NCBI GenBank assembly: GCA_046328525.1
Contig: JAXLWK010000003.1
Coordinates: 1,426,001-1,490,000, forward strand
Reading direction: 5' to 3'
Length of the DNA: 64,000 bases
Source of the DNA: JBDHWG01 sp046328525
Lineage (GTDB): Bacteria; Chloroflexota; Anaerolineae; Epilineales; JAHCIE01
Part shown: positions 19,363 to 27,603 of the stretch, piece by piece
How positions within the stretch are numbered: the first letter of the stretch is position 1
Layout of the letters: every line of letters starts with the position of its first letter
The notes under the pieces: generated by a model
What the model was told of the DNA's origin: nothing
Seen by the model: only the letters and a program-made list of their open reading frames with translations
The model's database searches: none
Made by a program: the position numbers and the translations under genes

Positions 19363-20564
19363 AGCACGATAATCTCTTCCGGCGACACGCACAGGCTTTC
19401 GAGGCCGGAGTCCGTCACCACGGTGACGTTCTCGATGCCGACGCCGCCGACGCCCTGGAAAATGGCCTTCGGCTCCAGCGCCAGCACCATGCCCGGCTCC
19501 AGCACGCCCTGGTAGCCTTTCGCCAGCAGCGGCAGCTCGTCTACCTCCAGGCCAATGCCGTGGGCTACGAAACCCACGCGCCCCTCCCCGGATCCCATGA
19601 ACACGTCCGCCATCCCAAGCTCGGCCGCCCGCGCCACGGCGATGTCATACACATCGCCGCCTTTGGCGCCGGGTTTGGCTGCCCGCGCCACCGTCCGATA
19701 GACATCCCGCATCGCCTCGTGGGCGTCCACGAGATACTGCGGCAGCGGCCCGAGGCTGAAGATGCGCGTCTGGTCGGACAGGTAGCCGTCCACCCCCACC
19801 ATGTAGTCAATGACAATCGGCTCGCCGCGCCGGATCATGCGCATCCCGGCGTTGATCGGTGACGCCACGCTCACGCCCATGCCCCCAATCGGCCCGTCGA
19901 AGTAGGTCGCCTCAGCCGCGTTCTCCCCGGCGACGAGCGCGCCGTAGAACGGCTGCTGGTTCCAGTGGCGCATCGGTGTCAGGCCCTGGTTGCCCAGCGC
20001 CCGGCCCACCGCTTCCAGGCGCCCGGCGAACTCCACCTCGGTGATACCCTCGCGCAAAATGTCCGGCACGGCCTGGAGCATCCTGTCTATCAGCAGGCCC
20101 GCCTCGCGGATGCGCTCCAGCTCCCAGGGCGACTTGACGGCGCGCAGCTCGCGCAGAATGCCGCCGACGTCCACGCTTTCCGCCTCGGGCCACAGCCCGT
20201 CGTATTGGCGGAAGACTATGACCGGCATGACGTCCAGCTCCAACCCGACGCGGCGGGGCGCAGATCCGGTCCTGTCGGCCACGAGCCTGGGCAGGTCGCG
20301 CAGTGAGCGCAGCGGCTGCGTCGGCCACGCCGACTCGCGCTGGGCGCGGCTCACGCTCTTGCGCGCCACGAGTAGCGGCTCACCCTCGGCGGGTACGATG
20401 AGGTGCGCCTGCTGGCGGGTGCCGGCGAGATAAATCAGGTCCGCGCCCTGGATAATCAAGGCCAGGTCAATCTCCGTCGCGCGGAGACGCGCCTGGAACC
20501 TGGCGACGCGGCTTTGCAGTTCTTCGCGCGGCACCAGGCGAAGCATCGGTGTTGTCGCTTGCAT
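19359..20564 (-). CDS. Xaa-Pro peptidase (M24 family, creatinase/aminopeptidase fold)
   Basis: A 401-residue M24 protein with an N-terminal creatinase-type domain (EELQSRVARFQARL to about residue 150) and a C-terminal pita-bread domain. Metal ligands are visible in VIDYMVGVDGYLSDQTRI (two Asp), the HGIGLEVDELP histidine and glutamates near the end. It would cleave X-Pro bonds at peptide N-termini or act on a related C-N bond. I took ATG 20564; the open frame reaches further upstream without homology and into rimO. It lies 22 nt downstream of rimO on the same strand. Confidence 0.88.
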   Translation of the reverse strand: MQATTPMLRLVPREELQSRVARFQARLRATEIDLALIIQGADLIYLAGTRQQAHLIVPAEGEPLLVARKSVSRAQRESAWPTQPLRSLRDLPRLVADRTGSAPRRVGLELDVMPVIVFRQYDGLWPEAESVDVGGILRELRAVKSPWELERIREAGLLIDRMLQAVPDILREGITEVEFAGRLEAVGRALGNQGLTPMRHWNQQPFYGALVAGENAAEATYFDGPIGGMGVSVASPINAGMRMIRRGEPIVIDYMVGVDGYLSDQTRIFSLGPLPQYLVDAHEAMRDVYRTVARAAKPGAKGGDVYDIAVARAAELGMADVFMGSGEGRVGFVAHGIGLEVDELPLLAKGYQGVLEPGMVLALEPKAIFQGVGGVGIENVTVVTDSGLESLCVSPEEIIVL

Positions 20565-20586
20565 GAGAGTTATCCTCGATGGTAGG

Positions 20587-22005
20587 TTAGGCGGGGACGG
20601 CCTTGCGCCGACGATTGGCGGCCTGCGGTTGTGGCGCGGCCAGCGCGCGTCCCAACAGGTCGTAGTCCATCGCGCCTGTGATCTCGACAGGGATGCGCTG
20701 GCCCACCGATAGCTCTTGCTGGAGTAGCACCATGCCGTCCACCTCCGGCGCGTCGCGGTACGTGCGGCCGACGCTGAGTCCATCCCCCGCGCCCTCGATG
20801 AGCACGTCCAGCGTGCGGCCGACTTGGGCGCGGTTGCGGCGCAGGCTGATGGCCTGCTGGCGCTCCATCGCCTGGGCGCGGCGCTCTTCCTTCACCTCCT
20901 GTGGGACCTGGTCGGCCACCAGGCCGGCCGGTGTCCCATCCTCGCGGCAGTAGGTGAACACGCCGACCTTATCCAGCTCGTGCTCGGCGAGGAAATCCAG
21001 CAAACCCTGGAACTCCTCCTCGGTCTCGCCGGGATAGCCGACGATGAAGCCGGAGCGGATGGCGATGTCCGGCATGGCGTCGCGGAGGTCGCGGATATTG
21101 CGCGCCGCGACCGTTGGCGACGGCCGCCGCATGCGCGCCAGGGTCGCGGCGTGGCCGTGCTGCAGGGGCATGTCCAGGTAGTGCACGACTTGCGGGTGGC
21201 GGGCCATCGTCTCGATCAGGCGCGGCGTCACGCGGCCGGGGAAGGCGTACATCAGGCGCAGCCAGACACTGGCCGGCAGCTCGGCGCACAGGCGGTCCAG
21301 CAGCGGCGCGAGCGCGTCACGCTGGCCCCAGTCGTAGCCGTAGGCCGTCGTGTCCTGGGCGACCAGGATGAACTCCTGAACGCCCTGCTCGGCCAGCGCG
21401 AGGGCCTCCTGGACGACGGCGTCGGCGGGCTTGCTACGCCACGGCCCCTTGATGCCGGGGATGGTGCAGAAAGCGCACGGGGCGGAGCAGCCGTCGGCAA
21501 TCTTGAGATAGGCGCTGACGCCGACGTGGCGGCGGCGCACCGGGGCGACGATGGCCTCGGCCGGCATCGCCTCGTCGCGGTTAGGGACGAGGGTGATCGT
21601 GGGTTGGAGCAGGTCGGGCGCCGCGACAAAGCCGGCGTCGGGGATGTCGCCGTAGCGGTCGCGGCGCAGCGCGGCGACAAGGTTGGCAATCTCGTACCAG
21701 CGCCGCGTGCTCAGCACCGCGTCCACCTGGGGGATCTCCCGCTGGAGCGCCTCGCCCGCCCGCTGCACCAGGCAGCCGGTGGCGATGAGAAGCTGGCCGG
21801 GGCGCTTCGCCGCGCCTAGCTCCCGGAGGGCCGCGAGGGACTCATCCTTCGCGGGACCGATGAAGCCGCAGGTATTGACAATCAACACGTCGGCGCGGTC
21901 GGGGCGCTGGGTGGGGCGGTAGCCCGCCTCGGCCAACAGGCCCGACATGCCTTCCGAGTCGACAACGTTTTTGGGACAGCCAAGCGTAACCAGGTGATAG
22001 CGCAT
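20587..22005 (-). CDS. rimO: Ribosomal protein S12 methylthiotransferase
   Basis: A 472-residue radical-SAM methylthiotransferase that modifies Asp88 of ribosomal protein S12. The UPF0004 domain carries cysteines in TLGCPKNVVDSEGM, VNTCGFI and GCLVQR. The radical SAM cluster is C-x3-C-x2-C in DGCSAPCAFCTIP; a TRAM domain closes the protein. The CPKN.VDSE motif separates RimO from MiaB. The start ATG 22005 follows AGGAAG and sits about 22 nt after a near-consensus promoter. The longer open frame begins upstream of that promoter and is rejected. Confidence 0.94.
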   Translation of the reverse strand: MRYHLVTLGCPKNVVDSEGMSGLLAEAGYRPTQRPDRADVLIVNTCGFIGPAKDESLAALRELGAAKRPGQLLIATGCLVQRAGEALQREIPQVDAVLSTRRWYEIANLVAALRRDRYGDIPDAGFVAAPDLLQPTITLVPNRDEAMPAEAIVAPVRRRHVGVSAYLKIADGCSAPCAFCTIPGIKGPWRSKPADAVVQEALALAEQGVQEFILVAQDTTAYGYDWGQRDALAPLLDRLCAELPASVWLRLMYAFPGRVTPRLIETMARHPQVVHYLDMPLQHGHAATLARMRRPSPTVAARNIRDLRDAMPDIAIRSGFIVGYPGETEEEFQGLLDFLAEHELDKVGVFTYCREDGTPAGLVADQVPQEVKEERRAQAMERQQAISLRRNRAQVGRTLDVLIEGAGDGLSVGRTYRDAPEVDGMVLLQQELSVGQRIPVEITGAMDYDLLGRALAAPQPQAANRRRKAVPA

Positions 22006-22033
22006 CTTTCTTCCTTCTGTGAACAACCGACAA

Positions 22034-22062
22034 ATTATAGACAGGCGCATCAGGGTGGTCAA
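22034..22062 (-). promoter_or_regulatory. Near-consensus promoter of rimO
   Basis: Read on the minus strand: TTGACC, 17 bp spacer, TATAAT. The expected transcription start is near 22027. The promoter overlaps the upstream flank of the small RCK_C fragment on the other strand. Confidence 0.75.
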
Positions 22063-22073
22063 AGGCACGTAAA

Positions 22074-22262
22074 GTGGGCGTCGGCAAGCCGCTCAAGACC
22101 CTCGCATTGCCGCGCGAGTCCGTCATCGCCACGATTCGCCGCGGCCCGCAGATCATCATTCCCCACGGAGACACGGTCTTGCAGCCCGGCGACGTCATCG
22201 TGGTCGTGGCCGACGCGGCGGCGAGCGCCGAGATGCGGCGGCTGTGCGGCGCGGCTGAGTGA
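22074..22262 (+). pseudogene. Orphan RCK_C (TrkA-C) domain fragment
   Basis: A 62-residue open frame that is nothing but one RCK_C domain: VGKPLKTLALPRESVIATIRRG, then IIIPHGDTVLQPGDVIVVVAD. In known proteins this domain ends potassium-uptake TrkA, ion antiporters or CLC-type chloride channels, where it binds a small ligand. No RCK_N or channel part lies upstream in any frame. The frame opens only at 22041, and the rimO promoter and leader occupy this stretch on the other strand. It has no ribosome binding site. Most likely it is the tail of a lost transporter gene, though a stand-alone sensor peptide cannot be excluded. Confidence 0.55.
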
Positions 22263-22275
22263 ACCGCGCCGCCGC

Positions 22276-22304
22276 TTGCCGCGACGCGCACACCGTGGCA
22301 CAAT
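22276..22304 (+). promoter_or_regulatory. Possible promoter of the amidohydrolase gene
   Basis: TTGCCG, 17 bp spacer, CACAAT. Weak in the -10 box, but placed 44 nt before ATG 22348, which has GGAG at 22337-22340. Confidence 0.35.
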
Positions 22305-22347
22305 AGGCCCTGCGCCCAACACCCGCCAGCCACAACGGAGATGCCTG

Positions 22348-23997
22348 ATGACCTCACTGATTGTGCGCGACCTCGCGCCGGACCTGATCCTCTACAACGG
22401 CAACATCACAACCTTCTACGCGCCGATGCCGCGCGCCTCCGCCATTGCCGCCAAAGACGGCCGCGTCGTCGCCCTGGGTGGCGACACCAACATCCTGGCC
22501 CTGGCCGGGCCGCTCACGCGGACTGTGGACTTGCAGGGCCGCACCGCCATCCCCGGCCTGAACGACGCCCACAACCACCAGCTCGAGCTGGGCCTCAAGC
22601 TCAACCGGCTGGAAGTCGAGAACTGCCAGTCTATCGCCGAGATGGTGGAGATGGTGCGCGAGGCGGCGAAAGACACCCCGGCGGGGGAGTGGATCGTCGG
22701 CGAGGGGTGGAACGAGTCGTTCTTCGCCGAGGGCCGCCTGCCGACGCGCCTCGACCTGGACGCCGCGACGACGCGCCACCCGGTGCTCCTGAAGCGCTTC
22801 TTCAACATGGACGTGGTCAACACCCGCGCCCTCGAGCTGGGCCAGGTCACGGCGGAGACGCCAGACCCGCCCGGCGGCAAGATCGAGCACCTGGCGGACG
22901 GATCGCCGTCGGGTATCCTGCGCGCCTCAGCCAAGCTCTTCTGCCGCTCGCTCCTCCCCGACCCGACGGCGGAGGAAGCCGTGGCCGCCCTCGACGCCGC
23001 AAGCTGCCTCTACCTGTCCTACGGCATCACCAGCATCCTCGATCCGGGGCTAAGGCCGTGGGAAATCCGCGCCTACCTCCAGGCGCGGCAGGCGGGCAAG
23101 CTGCACACCCGCTCGAATCTCATGGTGTCGTGGCACGGCTTCCGCGAGGAAGAAACCGAGGATGAGCTGGACCGCCGCGCCGCCGACCTGGGTGTTTTCA
23201 GCGGACTAGGCGACGACTGGCTGCGGCTCGGTGGACTGAAGATGGCCGTAGACGGCGGAACGACCAGCCACACCGCCTGGATGTTCCAGCCGTTCCTGGG
23301 CGAGACGGTCGTGCGCGACTATAACCGGCTCAACCCGGCCGACCTGCGGCGCTACTTCGCTCGCGGCCACGCCCTGGGTTGGGACATCGGCATCCACGCC
23401 ATCGGCGACCGGGCGCACCACGAGGCCGCCGCCGCGTTCGCCGATGTCATGGCCGCCGCGCCGCCCCGGGACCACCGCCACAACCTCATCCATGCCTACT
23501 TCGCCAGTGAGGAGAGCTTGCAGCAGATGGCGCAGCACGACCTGGCCGCCGTCATCCAGCCGACATTCATCTATTTCGAGGGCGACGACCTGTTCCGCGA
23601 CGTGGGCGAGGCGCTGGCGCACCGCTACAAGCCGATGCGCACCTACCTCGACCGCGGCATCCGCGTCGTGGCGACGAGCGACATTCCTAGCACAGTCCAC
23701 TTCAACCCGATGATTAGCCTCTACAGTCTGGTGACCCGCAAGACCCACAAGGGCACGCTGATCGCGCCCCAGGAGGCGGTCAGCCGCGAGGAGGCGCTGT
23801 ACGCCTACACCGTCGCCGGCGCGTGGCTCACCCGCGAGGAGGACCACAAGGGGCCGCTGGCGCCGGGCTACCTGGCCGACATCGCCGTCCTCGACCGCGA
23901 CTACTTCAGCGTGCCCGAGGAAGACATCAAGGACATCCAGGTTGACATGACCATCAGCGGCGGCCGCGTCGCATACACGCGGACCCAAACCCCGTAG
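22348..23997 (+). CDS. Amidohydrolase family 3 protein (YtcJ-like)
   Basis: A 550-residue metal-dependent hydrolase. The composite domain starts APDLILYNGNITTFY, and the metal site begins with GLNDAHNHQLELG (H-x-H). Further motifs are KMAVDGGTTSHTAWM, IHAIGDRAHHEA, a SEESLQQMAQHDLAAVIQP strand and the C-terminal GYLADIAVLDRDYF. Family members hydrolyse amides or formamides and are often exported or cytoplasmic; the substrate is unknown. ATG 22348 follows GGAG. The upstream extension of the frame to 21994 is not coding. Its stop codon lies inside a palindromic GGGGCGGGTTT repeat. Confidence 0.85.
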   Translation: MTSLIVRDLAPDLILYNGNITTFYAPMPRASAIAAKDGRVVALGGDTNILALAGPLTRTVDLQGRTAIPGLNDAHNHQLELGLKLNRLEVENCQSIAEMVEMVREAAKDTPAGEWIVGEGWNESFFAEGRLPTRLDLDAATTRHPVLLKRFFNMDVVNTRALELGQVTAETPDPPGGKIEHLADGSPSGILRASAKLFCRSLLPDPTAEEAVAALDAASCLYLSYGITSILDPGLRPWEIRAYLQARQAGKLHTRSNLMVSWHGFREEETEDELDRRAADLGVFSGLGDDWLRLGGLKMAVDGGTTSHTAWMFQPFLGETVVRDYNRLNPADLRRYFARGHALGWDIGIHAIGDRAHHEAAAAFADVMAAAPPRDHRHNLIHAYFASEESLQQMAQHDLAAVIQPTFIYFEGDDLFRDVGEALAHRYKPMRTYLDRGIRVVATSDIPSTVHFNPMISLYSLVTRKTHKGTLIAPQEAVSREEALYAYTVAGAWLTREEDHKGPLAPGYLADIAVLDRDYFSVPEEDIKDIQVDMTISGGRVAYTRTQTP

Positions 23998-23999
23998 GG

Positions 24000-24016
24000 G
24001 CGGGTTTAAAACCCGC
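24000..24016. repeat. GCGGGTTT/AAACCCGC palindromic repeat, copy 1
   Basis: An 8+8 inverted repeat with a 1-nt centre, directly after the stop of the YtcJ-like gene. It is preceded by TAGGGG, as in the other copies at 51478-51544 and 62771-62797. It could fold as a hairpin at the transcript end. Confidence 0.75.
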
Positions 24017-24083
24017 CTCGGCAGGTTTACCGCAGCACACCCGCCCATACGAAGCCCGTCCCACCAGGCAACAAGGAGCTGCC

Positions 24084-25082
24084 ATGCCCATCATTGATTT
24101 CCACAACCACGTCTACCCGCCAGAGTACATCGAGGCGCTGCACGTCGGGCCGAGCGCCTATCGTGTCACGTTCGACAGCGACAACAACCCCATCCTGCAC
24201 TCGCCCGGCGACTACAACATCGCCGTGCCGGGCCACCGTCTCATGGACGTGCGGGCGGACGTGCTGGACGCCGACGGCGTGGACATGCAGATCATCTCCC
24301 TGACGGCGCCGGGCACGCTCCTGGAGACGCCCGCGCGGGGCGTCGAGTTGGCGCAGCTGGTTAACAACGCCTTCGCCGGCATCCAGCGCGACTACCCGAA
24401 ACGCTTCGCGGCCCTGGCGACGCTGCCGCTGCACGCGCCAGAGGCGTCGGTCGCCGAGCTGGAGCGCGCCGTCGGGCAGCTGGGCCTCAAGGGCGCAACC
24501 CTGTTCGGCAACGTCAACGGCGTGGCGCTGAGCGACAAGCGGTTCTGGCCGCTGTACGAGGTCGCCAACGAGATGAGTCTGACGTTCTTTATCCACCCGA
24601 CCTACCCGGTCGGCGTCGAAGCGATGCTCGACTACATGCTGATGCCACTGGTCGGGTTTCTGGCCGACACGACCCTGGCGGCGGCCAGCCTGGTGTTCAG
24701 CGGGGTGGCGGAGCGCTTCCCCAACGTCCGCTGGGTACTCGGCCACCTGGGCGGCACGATCCCGTATCTTGCCGAGCGTCTGGATCGCGGCTTCGAGGCG
24801 TATGATGTCTGCCGCCAGAACATCAGCCGCCTGCCGAGCGAGATTCTGCGCGAGAAGTTCTACTACGACACGGTCAACTTCGACCTGCGCGCCCTCAAGC
24901 TCGCCATCGAGTTCGCCGGCGCGGATCACGTCGTCGCGGGCAGCGACTACCCGCACCTGATTGGCAGCATCCCCAAGATGGTCAGCAGCATCAACGCGCT
25001 GGACATCGCCGAGGCGGAGCGGCAGGCCATCCTGGGCGGCAACACGATCCGCCTGCTCGGCCTCAGCACCGTGGCAGCGTAA
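24084..25082 (+). CDS. Amidohydrolase 2 family protein (ACMSD-like decarboxylase/hydrolase)
   Basis: A 332-residue TIM-barrel enzyme of the amidohydrolase 2 family that includes aminocarboxymuconate-semialdehyde decarboxylase and gamma-resorcylate decarboxylase. Metal ligands are the H-x-H of IIDFHNHVYPP at the start, the histidine in TFFIHPTYP, and the aspartate in VVAGSDYPHLIG near the end. LGHLGGTIPYLAERLDRGF is also typical. ACMSD-type enzymes decarboxylate aromatic or muconate acids. It follows the YtcJ-like gene by 86 nt with its own AAGGAG site. Exact substrate unknown. Confidence 0.85.
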   Translation: MPIIDFHNHVYPPEYIEALHVGPSAYRVTFDSDNNPILHSPGDYNIAVPGHRLMDVRADVLDADGVDMQIISLTAPGTLLETPARGVELAQLVNNAFAGIQRDYPKRFAALATLPLHAPEASVAELERAVGQLGLKGATLFGNVNGVALSDKRFWPLYEVANEMSLTFFIHPTYPVGVEAMLDYMLMPLVGFLADTTLAAASLVFSGVAERFPNVRWVLGHLGGTIPYLAERLDRGFEAYDVCRQNISRLPSEILREKFYYDTVNFDLRALKLAIEFAGADHVVAGSDYPHLIGSIPKMVSSINALDIAEAERQAILGGNTIRLLGLSTVAA

Positions 25083-25176
25083 GGCTGGCTCAGGGAACGT
25101 GTTCGGATAGGGGTACTCTTGGGGGACGCTGGTTAAAGCTTCTTGCGGTTCGTCAAGCGCCCTCAGGCGCCTTATG

Positions 25177-25290
25177 CCCTAAACCCTCTCCCCTCGTGGG
25201 AGAGGGTAGGGTGAGGGCCTTAAAGTCTGGCGGTGGGCCTCAGACCCTCACCCCCGCCGCCTCTCCCCTTGTGGGAGAGGGGGAAGAGGG
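25177..25290. repeat. Paired CTCTCCC...GGGAGAG hairpin repeats
   Basis: Copy one at 25177-25217 has CCCTCTCCCC, a short loop and GGGAGAGGG, then TAGGGTGAGGG. Copy two at 25245-25290 begins ACCCTCACCCCC, then CCTCTCCCC, a loop and GGGAGAGGGGG. The outer arms GTGAGGG and CCCTCAC pair with each other. This type of repeat is scattered in many bacterial genomes (from memory). Confidence 0.7.
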
Positions 25291-25325
25291 ATAATCAGTG
25301 TATTCCGTGGTTTGCTCCTGACACA

Positions 25326-25359
25326 AACGGCGGTTCACCTGACATGGTGAACCGCCGTT
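25326..25359 (-). terminator. Strong terminator hairpin of the rodZ-like gene
   Basis: A perfect 14+14 inverted repeat AACGGCGGTTCACC with a 6-nt loop, 27 nt after the stop of the minus-strand gene. On the minus strand it is followed by TGTGTCAGG after the closing TTTG, so the U-tract is short. It may also serve the plus-strand amidohydrolase, being symmetric. Confidence 0.65.
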
Positions 25360-25386
25360 CATTCCGCTTTTGGGCGCTGATGCCTG

Positions 25387-26370
25387 TTACGGCTGCTTCG
25401 TCGGCTCCGGTGCGGCGGCCGTGGGCTGCGGCGCGGTCGGCGTCCGCGGCTGATTGTTGCCGCCGTTGCTGTTGAGCGTCACGATGTCACCCTGGTTGAG
25501 CTGCCACTCGCGCTCCACCACCATGCCCGGATTACCGAGCGGCCCAACCTGCTGGCCGTTGATGAAGATGATGGTTCCACCAGCGTTGCCCGTGCGCACG
25601 TTGATGCTGCGGTTGCCGCGCCACGAGCGATTCTGGCCCGGCTGGAGGAGGCCGGCGAAGAGCTGCTTGCCGTCCACCGTGACTTGCAGCCAACTCGGCT
25701 GCGTGATCTCGACAGCCACCTCGACCTCGTTGGGCGGCGTCGTGGGTGCAGGCGTCGGCAGCTGCTGCGTCGGCGTTGGGCCGACGGTCGGCAGCAGTGT
25801 CGGCGTGGCAGCGACAGCGCCCACGGGTGTCGGTTGCAGCACCGGCGTGCGCGTCGGCGGCACGGTCGTCGCGTCGGCCCCACCGGCGGCCCCCGGCGTC
25901 TCGTTGAGGGCAACGGCCTGGGGCGGGACCAACGTCGCGCTGGTCGCCGCCGTTTCTGTCGTCGTCCTGGCCTGGCTCGCCGCCTGCTGGAGGGGCAGGA
26001 TCGAGTAGCGCCAGATGCCAAGCGCCAGAACGACGAGGACGAGCAGCGCTCCCGCGCCGAGCAGAATCTCCGCCCAGTCCGGGCCGCGCCGATAGAGCGG
26101 CTCTTTCAGAATATAGGGCATGGCCGGGCTATGCTCGACCGGCGGCGCCTGCCCACTGTAGAGATCCACGATCTCGTTCGCGTCGAGGCCGAGGTACTCG
26201 GCATACTTTCGCAGCATGCCCCGCGCATACACGGACGGCACAGCCAGCGCCTTGCCCTGCTCGAAAGCGGCGAGCTGACGCTCGAGTATTCTTGTGTCAG
26301 CGGCGGCTTCCGCGAGCGTAAGACCTTTCTGCTCGCGCGCCGCGCGGAGGGTATTTCCCAGGTCAGTCAT
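25387..26370 (-). CDS. RodZ-like cell-shape protein (HTH + TM + DUF4115)
   Basis: A 327-residue protein with the layout of RodZ. Residues 1-75 form a Cro/C1-type helix-turn-helix (LGNTLRAAREQKGLTLAEAAADT). One membrane helix lies near residues 108-130 (ILLGAGALLVLVVLALGIW). Then comes a long Pro/Thr/Ala-rich stalk, and residues about 215-300 are the DUF4115 beta domain (VAVEITQPSWLQVTVDGKQLF, IFINGQQVGPLG). RodZ links the MreB cytoskeleton to wall synthesis. No mreB is in this window. It has a clean promoter upstream and a strong terminator downstream. Confidence 0.87.
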   Translation of the reverse strand: MTDLGNTLRAAREQKGLTLAEAAADTRILERQLAAFEQGKALAVPSVYARGMLRKYAEYLGLDANEIVDLYSGQAPPVEHSPAMPYILKEPLYRRGPDWAEILLGAGALLVLVVLALGIWRYSILPLQQAASQARTTTETAATSATLVPPQAVALNETPGAAGGADATTVPPTRTPVLQPTPVGAVAATPTLLPTVGPTPTQQLPTPAPTTPPNEVEVAVEITQPSWLQVTVDGKQLFAGLLQPGQNRSWRGNRSINVRTGNAGGTIIFINGQQVGPLGNPGMVVEREWQLNQGDIVTLNSNGGNNQPRTPTAPQPTAAAPEPTKQP

Positions 26371-26397
26371 TCACTTCTCCAACGATCGCCCGACGAA

Positions 26398-26426
26398 ATG
26401 CTACCCGCAGCGGCGCGAAAAGTCAA
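26398..26426 (-). promoter_or_regulatory. Promoter of the rodZ-like gene
   Basis: Read on the minus strand: TTGACT, 17 bp spacer, TAGCAT. Expected start near 26391, 21 nt before ATG 26370, which has GGAG in the leader. Confidence 0.6.
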
Positions 26427-26456
26427 CTTGCCGCCACGCGCCGGGCATCGTTTTGG

Positions 26457-27596
26457 CTAACGAGTTCCCCATCTGAGCCACTTGCGCGGAATGTGGCCGT
26501 CCCAATCCGGCCGCCAGCGCAGGTAGAACACAACCATGAACGCGAGAAACAGCAGCTTCAGGTCAAAGGCCAGGCTGATGTGTTTGATATAGATACGGTC
26601 ATAGCGCAGCTTCTGGAGCGGCGAGTAGTAGTAGCTGCCCACGACCTGGGCCAGCCCGGACAGGCCGGGGCGGACACGGTGACGCACGGCCCACTGCGGG
26701 ATGTCTTGCAGCCAGGCGTAGACCTGGACGGTGCGCAGCGGGCGCGGCCCGACGAAGCTCATGTCACCGCGCAGGATGTTCACCATCTGGGGCAGCTCGT
26801 CCAACGCCGTCTTGCGCAGAAAGACGCCGACGACCAGGGCGCGCTCGTCTTTCACCCGCGCCGGGATCGGGCCGGTCTCGGCCTCGGCGTTGCGAATCAT
26901 GCTGCGGAATTTGAACTGGTGGAAGTTCTCGCCACCGCGGCCGACCGAGTTCTTGACGAACAGAATCGGCCCCGGGTCTTCCAACCAGATGAGCGCCGTG
27001 ATGATGAGAAACACGGGCGCGAAGACAATGAGCGCGAGCGTCGAAAGCGCAATGTCGAACCCACGCTTGAGCAGCGGCCCTTCCACTATATCGCCCATCC
27101 AGACGGCGTGATGCTGGCGCACCGCCTCGACCAGGACCGGCGAGGGCGGGAGGCTCTCTTCCCACAGCGAGTCGTCCAGCGACGTCGCCAGGACGCCGCC
27201 CAAGAGCGCCCCCACGATCACGCCGACCAGGTGATATGGGCGCAGGCCGATGTCCAGGATGAGCGCGTGGTTGATCCACAGGCCGAGGGCCAGGCCGGCG
27301 CTCAAGATGAACGCCAGGCGGTAACTCATAGAGCGCGACACCGGGAGCGGGGAGCGCGCGATAATGCGCTGCGTGACCACCGTGAAGAGCATCTGGGTGA
27401 TGCCGAGGGCAATCGCGGCTGTGATTCCGCGCCCGTAGCGCAGGATCGGCGGCGAGACCGTCGCCAGGCGGATAAGATACCACAGCAAGGCCACCCCGCC
27501 ACTCGCGGCCAGCAGCGAGACCGCGAAGATGGCGTAGCGCAGGGTGATGGTCAATGGGTGGTGAGCGGGCAGGCTGCGCGGCTCGGAATCTGACAT
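26457..27596 (-). CDS. Bacterial sugar transferase (undecaprenyl-phosphate sugar phosphotransferase type)
   Basis: A 379-residue membrane enzyme. Four or five hydrophobic helices in residues 20-140 precede the bacterial sugar transferase domain: KRGFDIALSTLALIVFAPVFL, then KNSVGRGGENFHQFKFRSM, FLRKTALDELPQMVNILRGDMSFVGPRP and RPGLSGLAQV. It would transfer a sugar-1-phosphate to undecaprenyl phosphate to start an exopolysaccharide or glycan. I chose ATG 27596 because GAGG precedes it by 5 nt; a GTG at 27602 is possible. It follows asnB by 7 nt, so the two form an operon, a common pairing in surface polysaccharide loci. Confidence 0.9.
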   Translation of the reverse strand: MSDSEPRSLPAHHPLTITLRYAIFAVSLLAASGGVALLWYLIRLATVSPPILRYGRGITAAIALGITQMLFTVVTQRIIARSPLPVSRSMSYRLAFILSAGLALGLWINHALILDIGLRPYHLVGVIVGALLGGVLATSLDDSLWEESLPPSPVLVEAVRQHHAVWMGDIVEGPLLKRGFDIALSTLALIVFAPVFLIITALIWLEDPGPILFVKNSVGRGGENFHQFKFRSMIRNAEAETGPIPARVKDERALVVGVFLRKTALDELPQMVNILRGDMSFVGPRPLRTVQVYAWLQDIPQWAVRHRVRPGLSGLAQVVGSYYYSPLQKLRYDRIYIKHISLAFDLKLLFLAFMVVFYLRWRPDWDGHIPRKWLRWGTR

Positions 27597-27603
27597 GCGC
27601 ACC

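Larger units (their letters stand above)
25083..25386. other. Intergenic region of 304 bp between convergent genes
   Basis: No gene is seen. It holds two copies of a CCCTCTCCC/GGGAGAGGG hairpin repeat (25177-25290) and a strong terminator hairpin (25326-25359). Confidence 0.6.

Noticed and set aside
21994..22347. N-terminal extension of the YtcJ-like amidohydrolase giving 667 residues
   Set aside because: The extension is Arg/Ser/Pro-rich without homology, overlaps the rimO promoter and RCK_C frame, and ATG 22348 has a good ribosome binding site.
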